Shown here: piece by piece, positions 25,639 through 33,915 of the stretch | Layout: the number at the start of each line of letters is the position of its first letter | Numbering within the stretch: the first letter of the stretch is position 1 | Source: 2-01-FULL-41-14 sp046317875 | GTDB lineage: Bacteria > Pseudomonadota > Alphaproteobacteria > UBA7879 > UBA5542 | DNA: 35,934 bases | Direction of reading: 5' to 3' | NCBI GenBank assembly: GCA_046317875.1 | Contig: JBKCVN010000035.1 | Location: 1 to 35,934, forward strand | The notes under the pieces: model-generated | What the model was told of the DNA's origin: nothing | Seen by the model: only the letters and a program-made list of their open reading frames with translations | The model's database searches: none | Program-made: the position numbers and the translations under genes

Positions 25639-27585
25639 ATGAAAATTTTCTTCTTTAGCCTCGTTTTGGGGATAGGGATTCACGCCCATTCAGCAGTTTT
25701 AAAGGCACCCGCCCCCTTGTCCTGCCCAGATGCTTTTGATTTGGGCATCCAAGCCCTAAAGAAAGGTCAATCTCCCCTATTGCCCGACGCTCGATCCTGC
25801 CCCATTGAGCATAAAACTATTGCTTGGTTGCAGTACAGCCGATCGCCCGACCAATTTGAAGACATCGTTCAGTTTATTCAAGAAAATCCAGAATGGCCCG
25901 ATCAAAATAAGGTGCGCGAATCAGCCGAGCAATCCATTACATCCGCCACATCTTCTTCAAAAGTGATTTCTTATTTCGAACAATATCCTCCACTGACCTC
26001 AAAAGGGGCCCTGATTTACGCAGAACGTCTTTGGAAGACGAAAAGCCCCAAAATAGCCACTCCCAAAATTCAAGCTCTGTGGGTTAAGACAGATTTTAAA
26101 CCCCAAGATGAAAAGATTTTTTACCGCCAGTTTAGAGGATGTTTAACACCAGAGGATAATCACAATCGCCTGGATCGGCTGATCCTGGATGGCAACTACT
26201 ATGGCCTGAAACAAATGAAGCCTTATATTTCCAAAAAAGGCCGAGAAGTGGTGGATTATGCCATTGATTTGATTCAAAAAAAATCCCGTTTTAAATTAAG
26301 CTGGGCCGGCGTTCCCAGTGCTTATAAGCAATATCCTGGTCTTACGGTCCAATACTTAAAATGGCTTTTAAGTAAAAAGCAAGAAGAAGAGGCTCTACGC
26401 ACATTTCATGAAGGCAACCAAACAGGGGCCTTTAAAGACCACCCCGATCTTTTGTTAAAATACAGAAATTATTTTTCCCGGTCTTTTTTGCATACTCAAA
26501 ATTTCCAAAGCTCCTATGATATTTCTTTAAAATACCCCATTGATCCGGCCACTTTAAAAGCCAAGGTTGACTATACCGAGGGGGAATGGTTGATTGCCTG
26601 GCTTGAACTGCGAAAGCTGAACAAACCTGAAAGCGCCGCCAAAAGATTCGAAGACCTGTATAACATGGTTACCACCCCCCTTAGCCGGGCAAAAATGGCC
26701 TATTGGACCGGTCGGTCCCACGAGGCTCAGAAGAATGACACAGACGCCACCGATTGGTATGAAAAAGCCGCCGCCTTCCCCCACACATATTACGGCCAAA
26801 TTGCCCTTAGAAAGTTAAAACGGCCCCTTGTGATAACTATAAAAAAAGATCCCGAAACCTTGGATTTAAAAGCCAACGAGACGCTTCTGATTCAAGCGTT
26901 AAAGCTTATGAACCCTTATGGGTTTGAAAATGAAAAAGAGAAAATCTTGATGCATTTAGCCAAAACAGGACAAGAGAAAATAGGCGAGCTGTTGGTCGAA
27001 TTAACCTATCAGATGAACATGCCCCATTTAGCTGTTATTGTGGCTAAATTTTCCAGCCAGAAATCGGCTATTCTTACAGAAAAGGCCTATCCCATACTCA
27101 GCCTGTCGAAAGATGTGCTAGATCATCCCTTTATAGATGAAGTTATTCTGCATTCCGTCATTCGACAAGAAAGCAACTTTAATGCCCGTTCCATTAGCAC
27201 GGCCGGGGCTCGGGGGTTTATGCAGCTGATGCAAACCACCGCAGAAAAAGTGGCCAAGAAATTAGGTATTCATTTCCATTGGAAAGAGCTTACCCAAAAA
27301 CCCCAGAAAAACATCGCCCTGGGCAGCGCCTATCTCTCGACCGTATTACAACGCTTTAACGGTCAATACATACTAGCCTTGGCCGGATACAATGCGGGCC
27401 CCGAAAAGCCCGAAGAATGGCTCAAAACATATGGGCCCCTTCCCCGGGACGAGGAAGACCTGATTGACTGGATTGAATGCATTCCTTATGGTGAAACCCG
27501 AGGATATGTTCAACGCATTACCGAGACGCTGCCCATTTATGCCACACGACTGGATCAGAAAAGCTTGCATAGGTTTGGGCGATAA
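25639..27585 (+). CDS. Soluble lytic murein transglycosylase, Slt70-like
   Basis: A 648-residue periplasmic enzyme that cleaves the glycan strand between MurNAc and GlcNAc to leave 1,6-anhydroMurNAc ends. A signal peptide (about 1-18) precedes a long alpha-superhelical region (about 30-480), and the goose-lysozyme-like catalytic domain lies at about 495-640. The catalytic Glu511 is in SVIRQESNFN, followed by STAGARGFMQLMQTT, LALAGYNAGP and YGETRGYVQRI. Length matches E. coli Slt. It starts with ATG; AAAAGGA lies about 11 bases upstream. It runs divergently from the barrel gene and lies 37 bases before the yqeY-dnaG-rpoD genes. Murein turnover or recycling is expected. Confidence 0.93.
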   Translation: MKIFFFSLVLGIGIHAHSAVLKAPAPLSCPDAFDLGIQALKKGQSPLLPDARSCPIEHKTIAWLQYSRSPDQFEDIVQFIQENPEWPDQNKVRESAEQSITSATSSSKVISYFEQYPPLTSKGALIYAERLWKTKSPKIATPKIQALWVKTDFKPQDEKIFYRQFRGCLTPEDNHNRLDRLILDGNYYGLKQMKPYISKKGREVVDYAIDLIQKKSRFKLSWAGVPSAYKQYPGLTVQYLKWLLSKKQEEEALRTFHEGNQTGAFKDHPDLLLKYRNYFSRSFLHTQNFQSSYDISLKYPIDPATLKAKVDYTEGEWLIAWLELRKLNKPESAAKRFEDLYNMVTTPLSRAKMAYWTGRSHEAQKNDTDATDWYEKAAAFPHTYYGQIALRKLKRPLVITIKKDPETLDLKANETLLIQALKLMNPYGFENEKEKILMHLAKTGQEKIGELLVELTYQMNMPHLAVIVAKFSSQKSAILTEKAYPILSLSKDVLDHPFIDEVILHSVIRQESNFNARSISTAGARGFMQLMQTTAEKVAKKLGIHFHWKELTQKPQKNIALGSAYLSTVLQRFNGQYILALAGYNAGPEKPEEWLKTYGPLPRDEEDLIDWIECIPYGETRGYVQRITETLPIYATRLDQKSLHRFGR

Positions 27586-27622
27586 TAGAAAACCCATTTT
27601 TTACAACTGGAAAAGGAATATC

Positions 27623-28078
27623 ATGCTTAGAAATACTTTAAATACAGCCATGAAAGAGTCCATGAAGTCGGGCGACAAGGATCGCCTTTTGACCATCCGT
27701 TTAATTCTGGCCAACTTGAAACAAAAAGATATTGATGCACGGATTACGGGCAACATGGAGGGTATTTCTGAAACACAGATTTTTCAACTGTTGCAAACCA
27801 TGATCAAACAACGCAAAGAAAGTATTGATATGTTTGCCAAAGGCAACCGTTTTGATTTGATAGAAAAAGAAAATGCGGAAATTAAAGTTATTGAAACTTT
27901 CCTGCCCCAACAAATGGATGAGTCAGCCATTGAAAAAGCGATTCACACGGCCATTAGCGAAATGAACGCCAGCGGGGCCCAAGATATGGGGAAAATCATG
28001 ACCTATCTTAAGGATAATTATCCCGGACAGATGGATTTTGCCAAAGCCTCAAGCCTCGTCAAACAGAAATTGGTGTAA
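27623..28078 (+). CDS. GatB/YqeY domain protein
   Basis: A 151-residue cytosolic protein consisting of one YqeY domain, related to the tRNA-binding tail of GatB. It opens with LRNTLNTAMKESMKSGDKDRL and has KQKDIDARI, IKQRKESIDMF and ETFLPQQMDE, all family hallmarks. Its role is not settled; a link with tRNA-dependent amidation has been proposed from domain similarity. The frame is open from 27464, overlapping the transglycosylase gene, but ATG 27623 lies after AAAAGGA at good spacing. Its TAA overlaps the dnaG ATG (TAATG), so it is coupled to primase. YqeY next to dnaG-rpoD is a common alphaproteobacterial context in place of the rpsU found in enteric bacteria. Confidence 0.93.
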   Translation: MLRNTLNTAMKESMKSGDKDRLLTIRLILANLKQKDIDARITGNMEGISETQIFQLLQTMIKQRKESIDMFAKGNRFDLIEKENAEIKVIETFLPQQMDESAIEKAIHTAISEMNASGAQDMGKIMTYLKDNYPGQMDFAKASSLVKQKLV

Positions 28079-29856
28079 TGTATTCACCCGCCCTTCTTGC
28101 TGAAATTAAAAGACGCTTGCCCCTTTCCGAAATCATCGGAAAAATCGTTTTATTACGCAAAAAAGGGCATGAATACCATGGGCTTTGTCCCTTTCATCAA
28201 GAAAAAACGCCTTCCTTTACGGTGAATAATGGGAAAGAGTTTTATCATTGTTTTGGCTGTGGTCAACACGGATCGGTTTTTGATTTTTTAATTCATCAAA
28301 ACCACCTGACGTTTACGGAAGCTGTCCAAAAAGCAGCCGAAATGGCAGGTGTTTCTTTGCCGGCCCTTAGGCCCGACTCAAAGGAAAAAGATACCCTCAC
28401 CCCCGCCCTGTTACAGGTTCTGGAAACAGCATGCCAATTTTTTCAAGACACCCTTCTGCAACCCCAAGGAAAAGAAGCCTTAAGATATGTGCTGGATCAA
28501 CGAAAAATTTCCAACGCCACCCTGCAAAAGTTTCGCTTGGGGCTGGCCCCGGCGGACAAGGATGGACTTAAAAACCATCTTCTGAACAAAGGCCATGATC
28601 TCAATCATATTCAGATGGCCGGCCTTCTCAGTCAATGGGATGACGGCACTTGGCATGATAAGTTTCGGAACCGCCTTATGTTCCCCATCACCAACCCTAA
28701 GGGTCACGTGATTGCCTTCGGGGGGCGCCTTCTGGGCCCTGGGGAACCGAAATATTTGAACTCTCCCGAAACCCCAGTTTTCCATAAAGGGAATATCCTT
28801 TACAACTGGGCCCATGCCCAAAACTCGGCGCAAAAGAAGAATCCCTTGGTGGTGGTGGAGGGGTACATGGATGTCATAAGCCTTACACAACATGGGTATG
28901 AACGCGTGGTGGCCCCCCTGGGGACGGCACTGACAGAAACGCAAATTCAATCCTTGTGGAAAATGTCTTCCGAACCCCTTCTGTGTTTCGATGGGGATGA
29001 CGCAGGCCAACGGGCCGCCCGGCGTGCCGCAGAACGCGCCCTTCCCTTTTTGAAACCAGGCATGTCCGTTTCTTTCCTTCCCCTGCCCGCCACCGAGGAC
29101 CCCGATACTTTCATCCAAAAAAATGGTCTTTCGGGATGGCATAACCTTTTAGCACAGGCCCAACCCTTGGCCGACTTATTATGGTCCAGCGAGATTAAAG
29201 AATACAAACGTCATACCCCTGAAGAACGGGCTCTTTTGGAAAAAACACTCGAGGGGTTTGCCCAACAGATTCAAGACCCTTTGGTTAAAAGTTATTATAA
29301 TCGGGAATTTAAAAATCGTCTTTTTGAATGGGGCCGTGCTTATAAGAAACCCGTCCTGTCCCCCGGTTCAGCTCGGAATAAAAAACCCCACAAAATTAAT
29401 GTGATGCAATTGCAAGAACGCATTTTACTGGCCACTTTTATTTTGCATCCTGCCTTGGAAAATACTCTCCATGAAGAATTTGCATTCTTAACCTTGGCAA
29501 CCCCTGAATATGATCAACTGCATCAAGAAATATTAAATTATTTTTCTATGAACCTTCCCCTTGAAAAAGATACGTTAACCACTTATCTCAGGAACAAAGG
29601 GCATGACCAAATTGTAAATGTTCTGCTAGGAAATGACATTTTCCTACATGCCCCCTTCCTAAGCCTGGAATCTTTGTCCCATGTCTTAGAAGGATGGCGC
29701 CAAGTATACGATACACATCGTCACAAACAAGGGAAAAAAGAGGAATTGCAAGATGCCAAACAACGGCTTCAAAACCATTTGTCGCCGGAAGAATGGGAAA
29801 GATACAAGCGTTTGAAAGAAAGCTTCGTCACAAACGCAGATGATACGGAATTTTAG
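28078..29856 (+). CDS. dnaG: DNA primase
   Basis: A 592-residue primase that makes RNA primers for the replication fork. The CHC2 zinc finger uses Cys37, His40, Cys58 and Cys61 (LCPFHQEKTPSF, HCFGCGQHG). The core has NRLMFPI, GRLLGPGEPKYLNSPET, and the TOPRIM acidic residues in VVVEGYMDV (Glu261) and FDGDDAGQRAARRA. The C-terminal helicase-binding region is divergent, as usual. Start overlaps the YqeY stop by one base. Stop at 29854-29856 is followed 87 bases later by rpoD, so rpoD may be partly cotranscribed and partly driven by its own promoter. Confidence 0.97.
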   Translation: MYSPALLAEIKRRLPLSEIIGKIVLLRKKGHEYHGLCPFHQEKTPSFTVNNGKEFYHCFGCGQHGSVFDFLIHQNHLTFTEAVQKAAEMAGVSLPALRPDSKEKDTLTPALLQVLETACQFFQDTLLQPQGKEALRYVLDQRKISNATLQKFRLGLAPADKDGLKNHLLNKGHDLNHIQMAGLLSQWDDGTWHDKFRNRLMFPITNPKGHVIAFGGRLLGPGEPKYLNSPETPVFHKGNILYNWAHAQNSAQKKNPLVVVEGYMDVISLTQHGYERVVAPLGTALTETQIQSLWKMSSEPLLCFDGDDAGQRAARRAAERALPFLKPGMSVSFLPLPATEDPDTFIQKNGLSGWHNLLAQAQPLADLLWSSEIKEYKRHTPEERALLEKTLEGFAQQIQDPLVKSYYNREFKNRLFEWGRAYKKPVLSPGSARNKKPHKINVMQLQERILLATFILHPALENTLHEEFAFLTLATPEYDQLHQEILNYFSMNLPLEKDTLTTYLRNKGHDQIVNVLLGNDIFLHAPFLSLESLSHVLEGWRQVYDTHRHKQGKKEELQDAKQRLQNHLSPEEWERYKRLKESFVTNADDTEF

Positions 29857-29889
29857 CCTATTCTTTTTAACCTAGATGGCTTATGGTGT

Positions 29890-29919
29890 TTGTGTATCTT
29901 AAACAGATGATTTTATAGT
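29890..29919 (+). promoter_or_regulatory. Candidate sigma-70 promoter for rpoD
   Basis: TTGTGT (29890-29895) and TATAGT (29914-29919) are separated by 18 bases in the 87-base gap between dnaG and rpoD. The minus-10 matches five of six positions; the minus-35 matches three. The predicted transcript would begin about 18 bases before the rpoD ATG, which has AGGTGAG as its ribosome binding site. Confidence 0.35.
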
Positions 29920-29943
29920 GTGGTTTAGACTGTAGGTGAGAAA

Positions 29944-31923
29944 ATGAGCAAATTTAAAACTGATCTTCCAGAAAAAGATTTAGTCGATGTACAAGAAGAA
30001 GATGTAATTTCTTCCAGAGAAAAAATGGCAGCTGATTTAAAAAAGCTCATTGATGATGCCAAGGATCGTGGGTTTGTAACCCAAAAAGAAATCAATCGGA
30101 TTGTGGGCAAAGGCAAAAAGAATGCCTCGGAAGATATGATGGAATCCATTCTGGAAACCTTCGCCGATATTGGAATCGATGTCACGGCCGAAGACAACGA
30201 TCACCCCCTTGACCCCGATGTGGCCGACGAAGAAGAAGAAATCGAAGATCTAGAAGCGCCTATCAATGAAGCCCTTGTCACAGGTGACCTGGGTGGACGC
30301 ACAGATGACCCTGTTAGAATGTACCTACGGGAAATGGGCTCGGTCGAGCTTCTATCTCGCGAAGGTGAAATTGAAATTGCAAAACGGATCGAGTCCGGAA
30401 AAGAACTTCTGGCCAATTGTCTTTATGCCAGTCCTCGCACAACCGCAGCCATCCTCCAGTGGGCCGAGGCCTTGAAAGAAGGCAAAATTTTCTTACGCGA
30501 TATTGTGTCCCTGGATACTCCCTATGAAGAAAACATCAACTTTGATGAAGAAGGCGAAGGGGCAGCCCCCGCTTTGTTGGCCGATGAAATAGAGGAAGAA
30601 GAAGATACGGATGAAGAATCTGTAAAAGAAGGTGATGAAGCGAACTCCTCTTTGTCCATGCTAGAAGAAGCTTTTATGCCCAAGTCGTTGGAACTGTTTG
30701 ATCAAATCAAAACCCTTGATCAAAAAATGCATAAAATCCGCAACCAAAAACTGGCCATTCGCGAAAAGGGGGATGTGGTTCCAGATAAAATCGTCAAGGA
30801 ATATGATGTTTTAAAACAACAAGTGGTGGGCTTGATTCAAGAGTTACGTTTAAACAACGTGCGTATCGAAGAACTAACAGCCGAACTGAATGAGTTCAAC
30901 AAAACGGTGACGGGTGAAGAAACAAAGCTTTTGAAATTGGCAGAAGAATCTCGCATTAAGCGTGATGAATTCATGGCCATGTATCGCGACCAAGAATTAG
31001 ATGTCCACTGGTTGTCCGGTCTCAAAGATAAAAGCGAGAAGTGGAAAGCGTTCTCGCAAAACCCAGAAGCCCTAAAGATCGTTACAAAAATTCAAGAAAT
31101 TCCTGATATGATCGAGCTGTCCCTTCTTGAATTCAAACATCTTGTAAGTGGTGTTCAAAAAGGGGCGCGCCAGGCCAGCCGGGCTAAAACGGAAATGATT
31201 GAGGCCAACTTGCGTCTTGTGATTTCCATTGCGAAAAAATACACCAACCGAGGCCTTCAATTCTTGGATTTGATCCAAGAAGGAAACATTGGGTTGATGA
31301 AAGCCGTGGATAAATTCGAATACCGGCGCGGGTATAAATTCTCGACTTATGCCACTTGGTGGATTCGTCAGGCTATTACGCGTTCTATTGCCGACCAAGC
31401 GCGCACCATTCGTATTCCGGTGCATATGATTGAAACCATTAATAAACTGGTGCGGACATCCCGTCAGATGCTGCATGAGACAGGCAAAGAACCCACGCCC
31501 GAAGAATTGGCAGAAAAACTAGCCATGCCATTAGAAAAAGTACGGAAGGTTTTGAAGATTGCAAAGGAACCCATCAGTCTTGAAACCCCCATTGGGGATG
31601 AAGAAGACAGCCATCTTGGGGACTTTATCGAAGATAAAAACTCGATTATTCCCATTGATGCGGCCATTCAATCTAACCTGCGTGAAGCTACCACCCGTGT
31701 GCTTTCGTCACTGACCCCACGCGAGGAACGTGTTCTGCGGATGCGGTTTGGTATTGGTATGAACACCGACCATACCTTGGAAGAAGTGGGGCAACAGTTC
31801 TCGGTAACCCGTGAACGTATTCGTCAGATTGAAGCCAAAGCATTACGGAAATTGAAGCACCCCAGCCGTTCCCGCAAACTGAAAAGTTTCCTGGAAAGCG
31901 AAGGTATCTCTTTCAAAGAATAA
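29944..31923 (+). CDS. rpoD: RNA polymerase primary sigma factor
   Basis: A 659-residue housekeeping sigma factor. Region 1.1 at the N-terminus (LKKLIDDAKDRGFVTQKEINRI) leads to an acidic linker (DEEEEIEDLE), region 1.2 is DPVRMYLREMGSVELLSREGE, and the non-conserved insert contains a second acidic patch (about residues 210-235). Region 2 carries LRLVISIAKKYTNRGLQFLDLIQEGNIGLMKAVDKFEYRRGYKFSTYATWWIRQAI in separate blocks of the 2.1-2.4 motifs, region 3 is PVHMIETINKL, and region 4 ends with VTRERIRQIEAKALRKL. The helix that reads TTGACA-like and TATAAT-like boxes is intact. It is followed 23 bases after the stop by a strong terminator. Confidence 0.97.
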   Translation: MSKFKTDLPEKDLVDVQEEDVISSREKMAADLKKLIDDAKDRGFVTQKEINRIVGKGKKNASEDMMESILETFADIGIDVTAEDNDHPLDPDVADEEEEIEDLEAPINEALVTGDLGGRTDDPVRMYLREMGSVELLSREGEIEIAKRIESGKELLANCLYASPRTTAAILQWAEALKEGKIFLRDIVSLDTPYEENINFDEEGEGAAPALLADEIEEEEDTDEESVKEGDEANSSLSMLEEAFMPKSLELFDQIKTLDQKMHKIRNQKLAIREKGDVVPDKIVKEYDVLKQQVVGLIQELRLNNVRIEELTAELNEFNKTVTGEETKLLKLAEESRIKRDEFMAMYRDQELDVHWLSGLKDKSEKWKAFSQNPEALKIVTKIQEIPDMIELSLLEFKHLVSGVQKGARQASRAKTEMIEANLRLVISIAKKYTNRGLQFLDLIQEGNIGLMKAVDKFEYRRGYKFSTYATWWIRQAITRSIADQARTIRIPVHMIETINKLVRTSRQMLHETGKEPTPEELAEKLAMPLEKVRKVLKIAKEPISLETPIGDEEDSHLGDFIEDKNSIIPIDAAIQSNLREATTRVLSSLTPREERVLRMRFGIGMNTDHTLEEVGQQFSVTRERIRQIEAKALRKLKHPSRSRKLKSFLESEGISFKE

Positions 31924-31945
31924 GCTTCTTCTCAGAACAAATCTC

Positions 31946-31974
31946 AAAAAGAGGGCATTTAGCCCTCTTTTTTT
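31946..31974 (+). terminator. Intrinsic terminator of rpoD
   Basis: GAGGGC (31951-31956) and GCCCTC (31962-31967) form a GC-rich stem around ATTTA, flanked by AAAAA before and seven T after. It closes the yqeY-dnaG-rpoD transcript and insulates the next gene. Confidence 0.92.
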
Positions 31975-32050
31975 ATATCCAATAAATGCTGTTCTTTTTA
32001 ATTATAAATATCTGTAATAAATGGTAAAATTATTAAAACAGGGAAAGATA

Positions 32051-32866
32051 ATGCAAAAAAAACTTACCGTGCTAATTATATGCATCATGATTTTTTGTAT
32101 GGGGGCACATGCCAGCATTGATAATGCCCCTGGGCAAATGGAAGGGATTTTATTAAAGCAAAAATTCACCCACTTAGCCCGCCATACCAATAAGGAAGAA
32201 ACAGACCAACGCACCTGTAAAACTTATAGAAACCTTTTATATAGCAATATATCCCGTGCCTTAGATTTCAGGGTTCCTCGTGTCTTAAAAGAACAGGACG
32301 TTCGTTATTTGGTACAAAAAATGATCGTTCATAATAGCATTGATGCTACATTTTGGGCTTCCTATACAGAGGCCTTCGCCCATGATCTCGGTCACTACAG
32401 TATTGATTTTGACCCATTTTCTTATAATAACCAAAGGGATATCCATGAAAATCCCGTCTTAGGTATTTGTTGGTACACGTCAGATCAACGTCAGACAAAA
32501 TCACTGACTACGTACACCTTCTGGACCCTATTCCTGGAAACACTAGATGATCTAAAAATATTTCTAAAAGATGAAGACACGTTTCAACAACATAAGGAAA
32601 AAATTGCTCCCCTTTTGCAGCAGGAAATTCAAGGCCATTTCATATTAATCCTTGGGATTGTTATGACAACATGGGATCAGATGAATACCACCCTCATGGA
32701 TATCACACAAAATTCCCTCTCTCGCTCGAAACACAATAAAGAGTCCTTTATGCGCTGGGCCGAAGACCCCCGCACAGAAAAAGAGATGTTGGTTCAACTA
32801 TTGAAAAAAATATATATCAATCCCCAATCGTGGGCAAAAAGAGGACATTGGGCCCCCTATGAATAA
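32051..32866 (+). CDS. Secreted protein of unknown function
   Basis: A 271-residue protein that I do not recognise. It begins with a strong signal peptide (MQKKLTVLIICIMIFCMGAHA, cleavage near residue 21) so it is likely periplasmic or exported. The mature part is mostly helical and polar, with two Cys (56 and 140) that could form a disulfide, a tryptophan- and aromatic-rich middle (ATFWASYTEAF), and HDLGHYSIDFDP at 111-122. The HDLGH resembles an HD-phosphohydrolase box but no partner His motif is visible and the setting is extracytoplasmic. The frame is open from 32021; ATG 32051 is chosen because AGGGAAAG lies just upstream and the signal peptide then starts cleanly. It stands alone between the rpoD terminator and a tRNA. 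Confidence 0.7.
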   Translation: MQKKLTVLIICIMIFCMGAHASIDNAPGQMEGILLKQKFTHLARHTNKEETDQRTCKTYRNLLYSNISRALDFRVPRVLKEQDVRYLVQKMIVHNSIDATFWASYTEAFAHDLGHYSIDFDPFSYNNQRDIHENPVLGICWYTSDQRQTKSLTTYTFWTLFLETLDDLKIFLKDEDTFQQHKEKIAPLLQQEIQGHFILILGIVMTTWDQMNTTLMDITQNSLSRSKHNKESFMRWAEDPRTEKEMLVQLLKKIYINPQSWAKRGHWAPYE

Positions 32867-32916
32867 GGATATTAATTTTCTTCCCTGCTTATTTTAAAGT
32901 TATAGTGCATTTTTTC

Positions 32917-32944
32917 TTGACGGATTTCTGGAATTCAGTAGTCT
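32917..32944 (+). promoter_or_regulatory. Candidate promoter of the tRNA gene
   Basis: TTGACG (32917-32922), five of six bases of the consensus minus-35, is followed after 16 bases by a weak TAGTCT (32939-32944). The tRNA begins 25 bases beyond. A strong minus-35 with a weak minus-10 is common for stable RNA promoters in alphaproteobacteria, but the call is tentative. Confidence 0.4.
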
Positions 32945-32968
32945 CTTAAAAAGATCACATCTACAGAA

Positions 32969-33045
32969 GGGCCTGTAGTTCAGTTGGTTAGAACTCACCG
33001 CTCATAACGGTGCTGTCGCAGGTTCGAGTCCTGCCGGGCCCACCA
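32969..33045 (+). tRNA. tRNA with CAT anticodon (Ile2 or elongator Met)
   Basis: A complete 77-base cloverleaf. The acceptor stem is GGGCCTG with CGGGCCC, the D stem GTTC/GAAC, the anticodon stem CACCG/CGGTG around loop CTCATAA, the variable loop CTGTC, and the T arm GCAGG-TTCGAGT-CCTGC; CCA is encoded. It is not the initiator, since base 1 pairs with base 72 and the anticodon stem lacks the three G-C pairs. C4-G69 and C5-G68 in the acceptor, as in E. coli tRNA-Ile2, lean toward a lysidine-modified isoleucine tRNA reading AUA, but elongator methionine cannot be excluded. The T11-A24 pair in the D stem is a less common variant of the usual C-G. A weak ACCAA/TTGGT hairpin with TCTTTT follows at 33053-33079. 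Confidence 0.93.
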
Positions 33046-33145
33046 TTTTTACACCAATATCTCTAATTTTGGTTCTTTTCACACCTCCTGAGTTGTTAAT
33101 CATCATTTCATAATCTTATTTACAAACCCTATTAACCCCGATAGC

Positions 33146-33907
33146 ATGAAACACATGATGCATAAACCCTCCATCCTAAAAACCGTCAAGCATTCTTTGG
33201 GCTTCACATTCAAACATATTGTGCCTTTTTTAAAATTTTGGACCTTGCCCTTCTTAGGATCCACCCTATTTTATATCCTCAGTTCCTATTATATTCCTGC
33301 TGATCATTGGGTGATTGCCACCTTTATGTCTCTTATCAGCATTCTTATTAACCTGATTGCAGCCTCTTTTTGGGTGCCCAAGTGGATTAACTTTTATAAT
33401 ACTCCCAAAAAAGGGATCAAAGTATTTGCATTCGAGCAGAATAATAAAAATTACCTGAAAAAATCTTCTTATTTTTTTGGAATTCTAGCGATTATTTCTT
33501 CCTTGGATCTTGTTCTTTCTTTCACTATCAGTGTGTATTCGCCCCTATTAGCCCTTATTTTATTCATTCTATGTAGTCTGTTTATGGCTTATATCGCTTA
33601 CCGAACATCCTTTGCCCTACCAGCTGCAGCCTTGGGTGATCCCATGTCGTTTAGGGAGTCCTGGGAACGGTCTAAGGGGTATGCCCTTTCTTTTTTTGGA
33701 ACCCTCATTGTGATTTTATTAATTACCAATCTCCCCAGCATTATTTTATCGTTTATTACGCTGGCTCTGGATCACTTATATATAGAAGTTTCCTATCCCC
33801 TCACCCTTCACATGGGGGGCACTATATTGTTTCTATTTACCAGCATGATCTTTTTTGGGACCTTCACCTTAGCCTGGGTCGATTTCTACAAAGCTGTTCG
33901 AAACTAG
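33146..33907 (+). CDS. Multi-pass membrane protein of unknown function
   Basis: A 253-residue integral inner-membrane protein with about six hydrophobic segments (near residues 25-45, 55-77, 108-128, 129-150, 185-208 and 220-245). A conserved-looking cytoplasmic block RTSFALPAAALGDPMSFRESW (in two parts, about 152-172) followed by SKGYALSFFGTL resembles the loop of uncharacterised alphaproteobacterial membrane proteins that are sometimes linked to the glycerophosphodiesterase membrane-domain group; I cannot confirm this by eye. No transport or enzyme motif is visible. The ATG at 33146 has no good ribosome binding site; ATG 33155 is an alternative. It ends eight bases from the convergent ABC-F gene with no hairpin between. 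Confidence 0.72.
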   Translation: MKHMMHKPSILKTVKHSLGFTFKHIVPFLKFWTLPFLGSTLFYILSSYYIPADHWVIATFMSLISILINLIAASFWVPKWINFYNTPKKGIKVFAFEQNNKNYLKKSSYFFGILAIISSLDLVLSFTISVYSPLLALILFILCSLFMAYIAYRTSFALPAAALGDPMSFRESWERSKGYALSFFGTLIVILLITNLPSIILSFITLALDHLYIEVSYPLTLHMGGTILFLFTSMIFFGTFTLAWVDFYKAVRN

Positions 33908-33915
33908 CCATAGAC

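Noticed and set aside
28480..29142. 220-codon antisense frame in dnaG
   Set aside because: It mirrors the codon bias of the real primase gene and has no domain resemblance.
32381..32416. HD-phosphohydrolase box HDLGH in the secreted orphan
   Set aside because: The other conserved His and Asp of HD domains are not visible and the protein is exported, which does not fit nucleotide hydrolysis.
32969..33045. Initiator methionine tRNA
   Set aside because: Base 1 pairs with base 72 and the anticodon stem lacks the three consecutive G-C pairs of initiators.
33908..33915. Terminator between the convergent membrane-protein and ABC-F genes
   Set aside because: The eight-base gap holds no inverted repeat, and I found none convincing just inside either gene.
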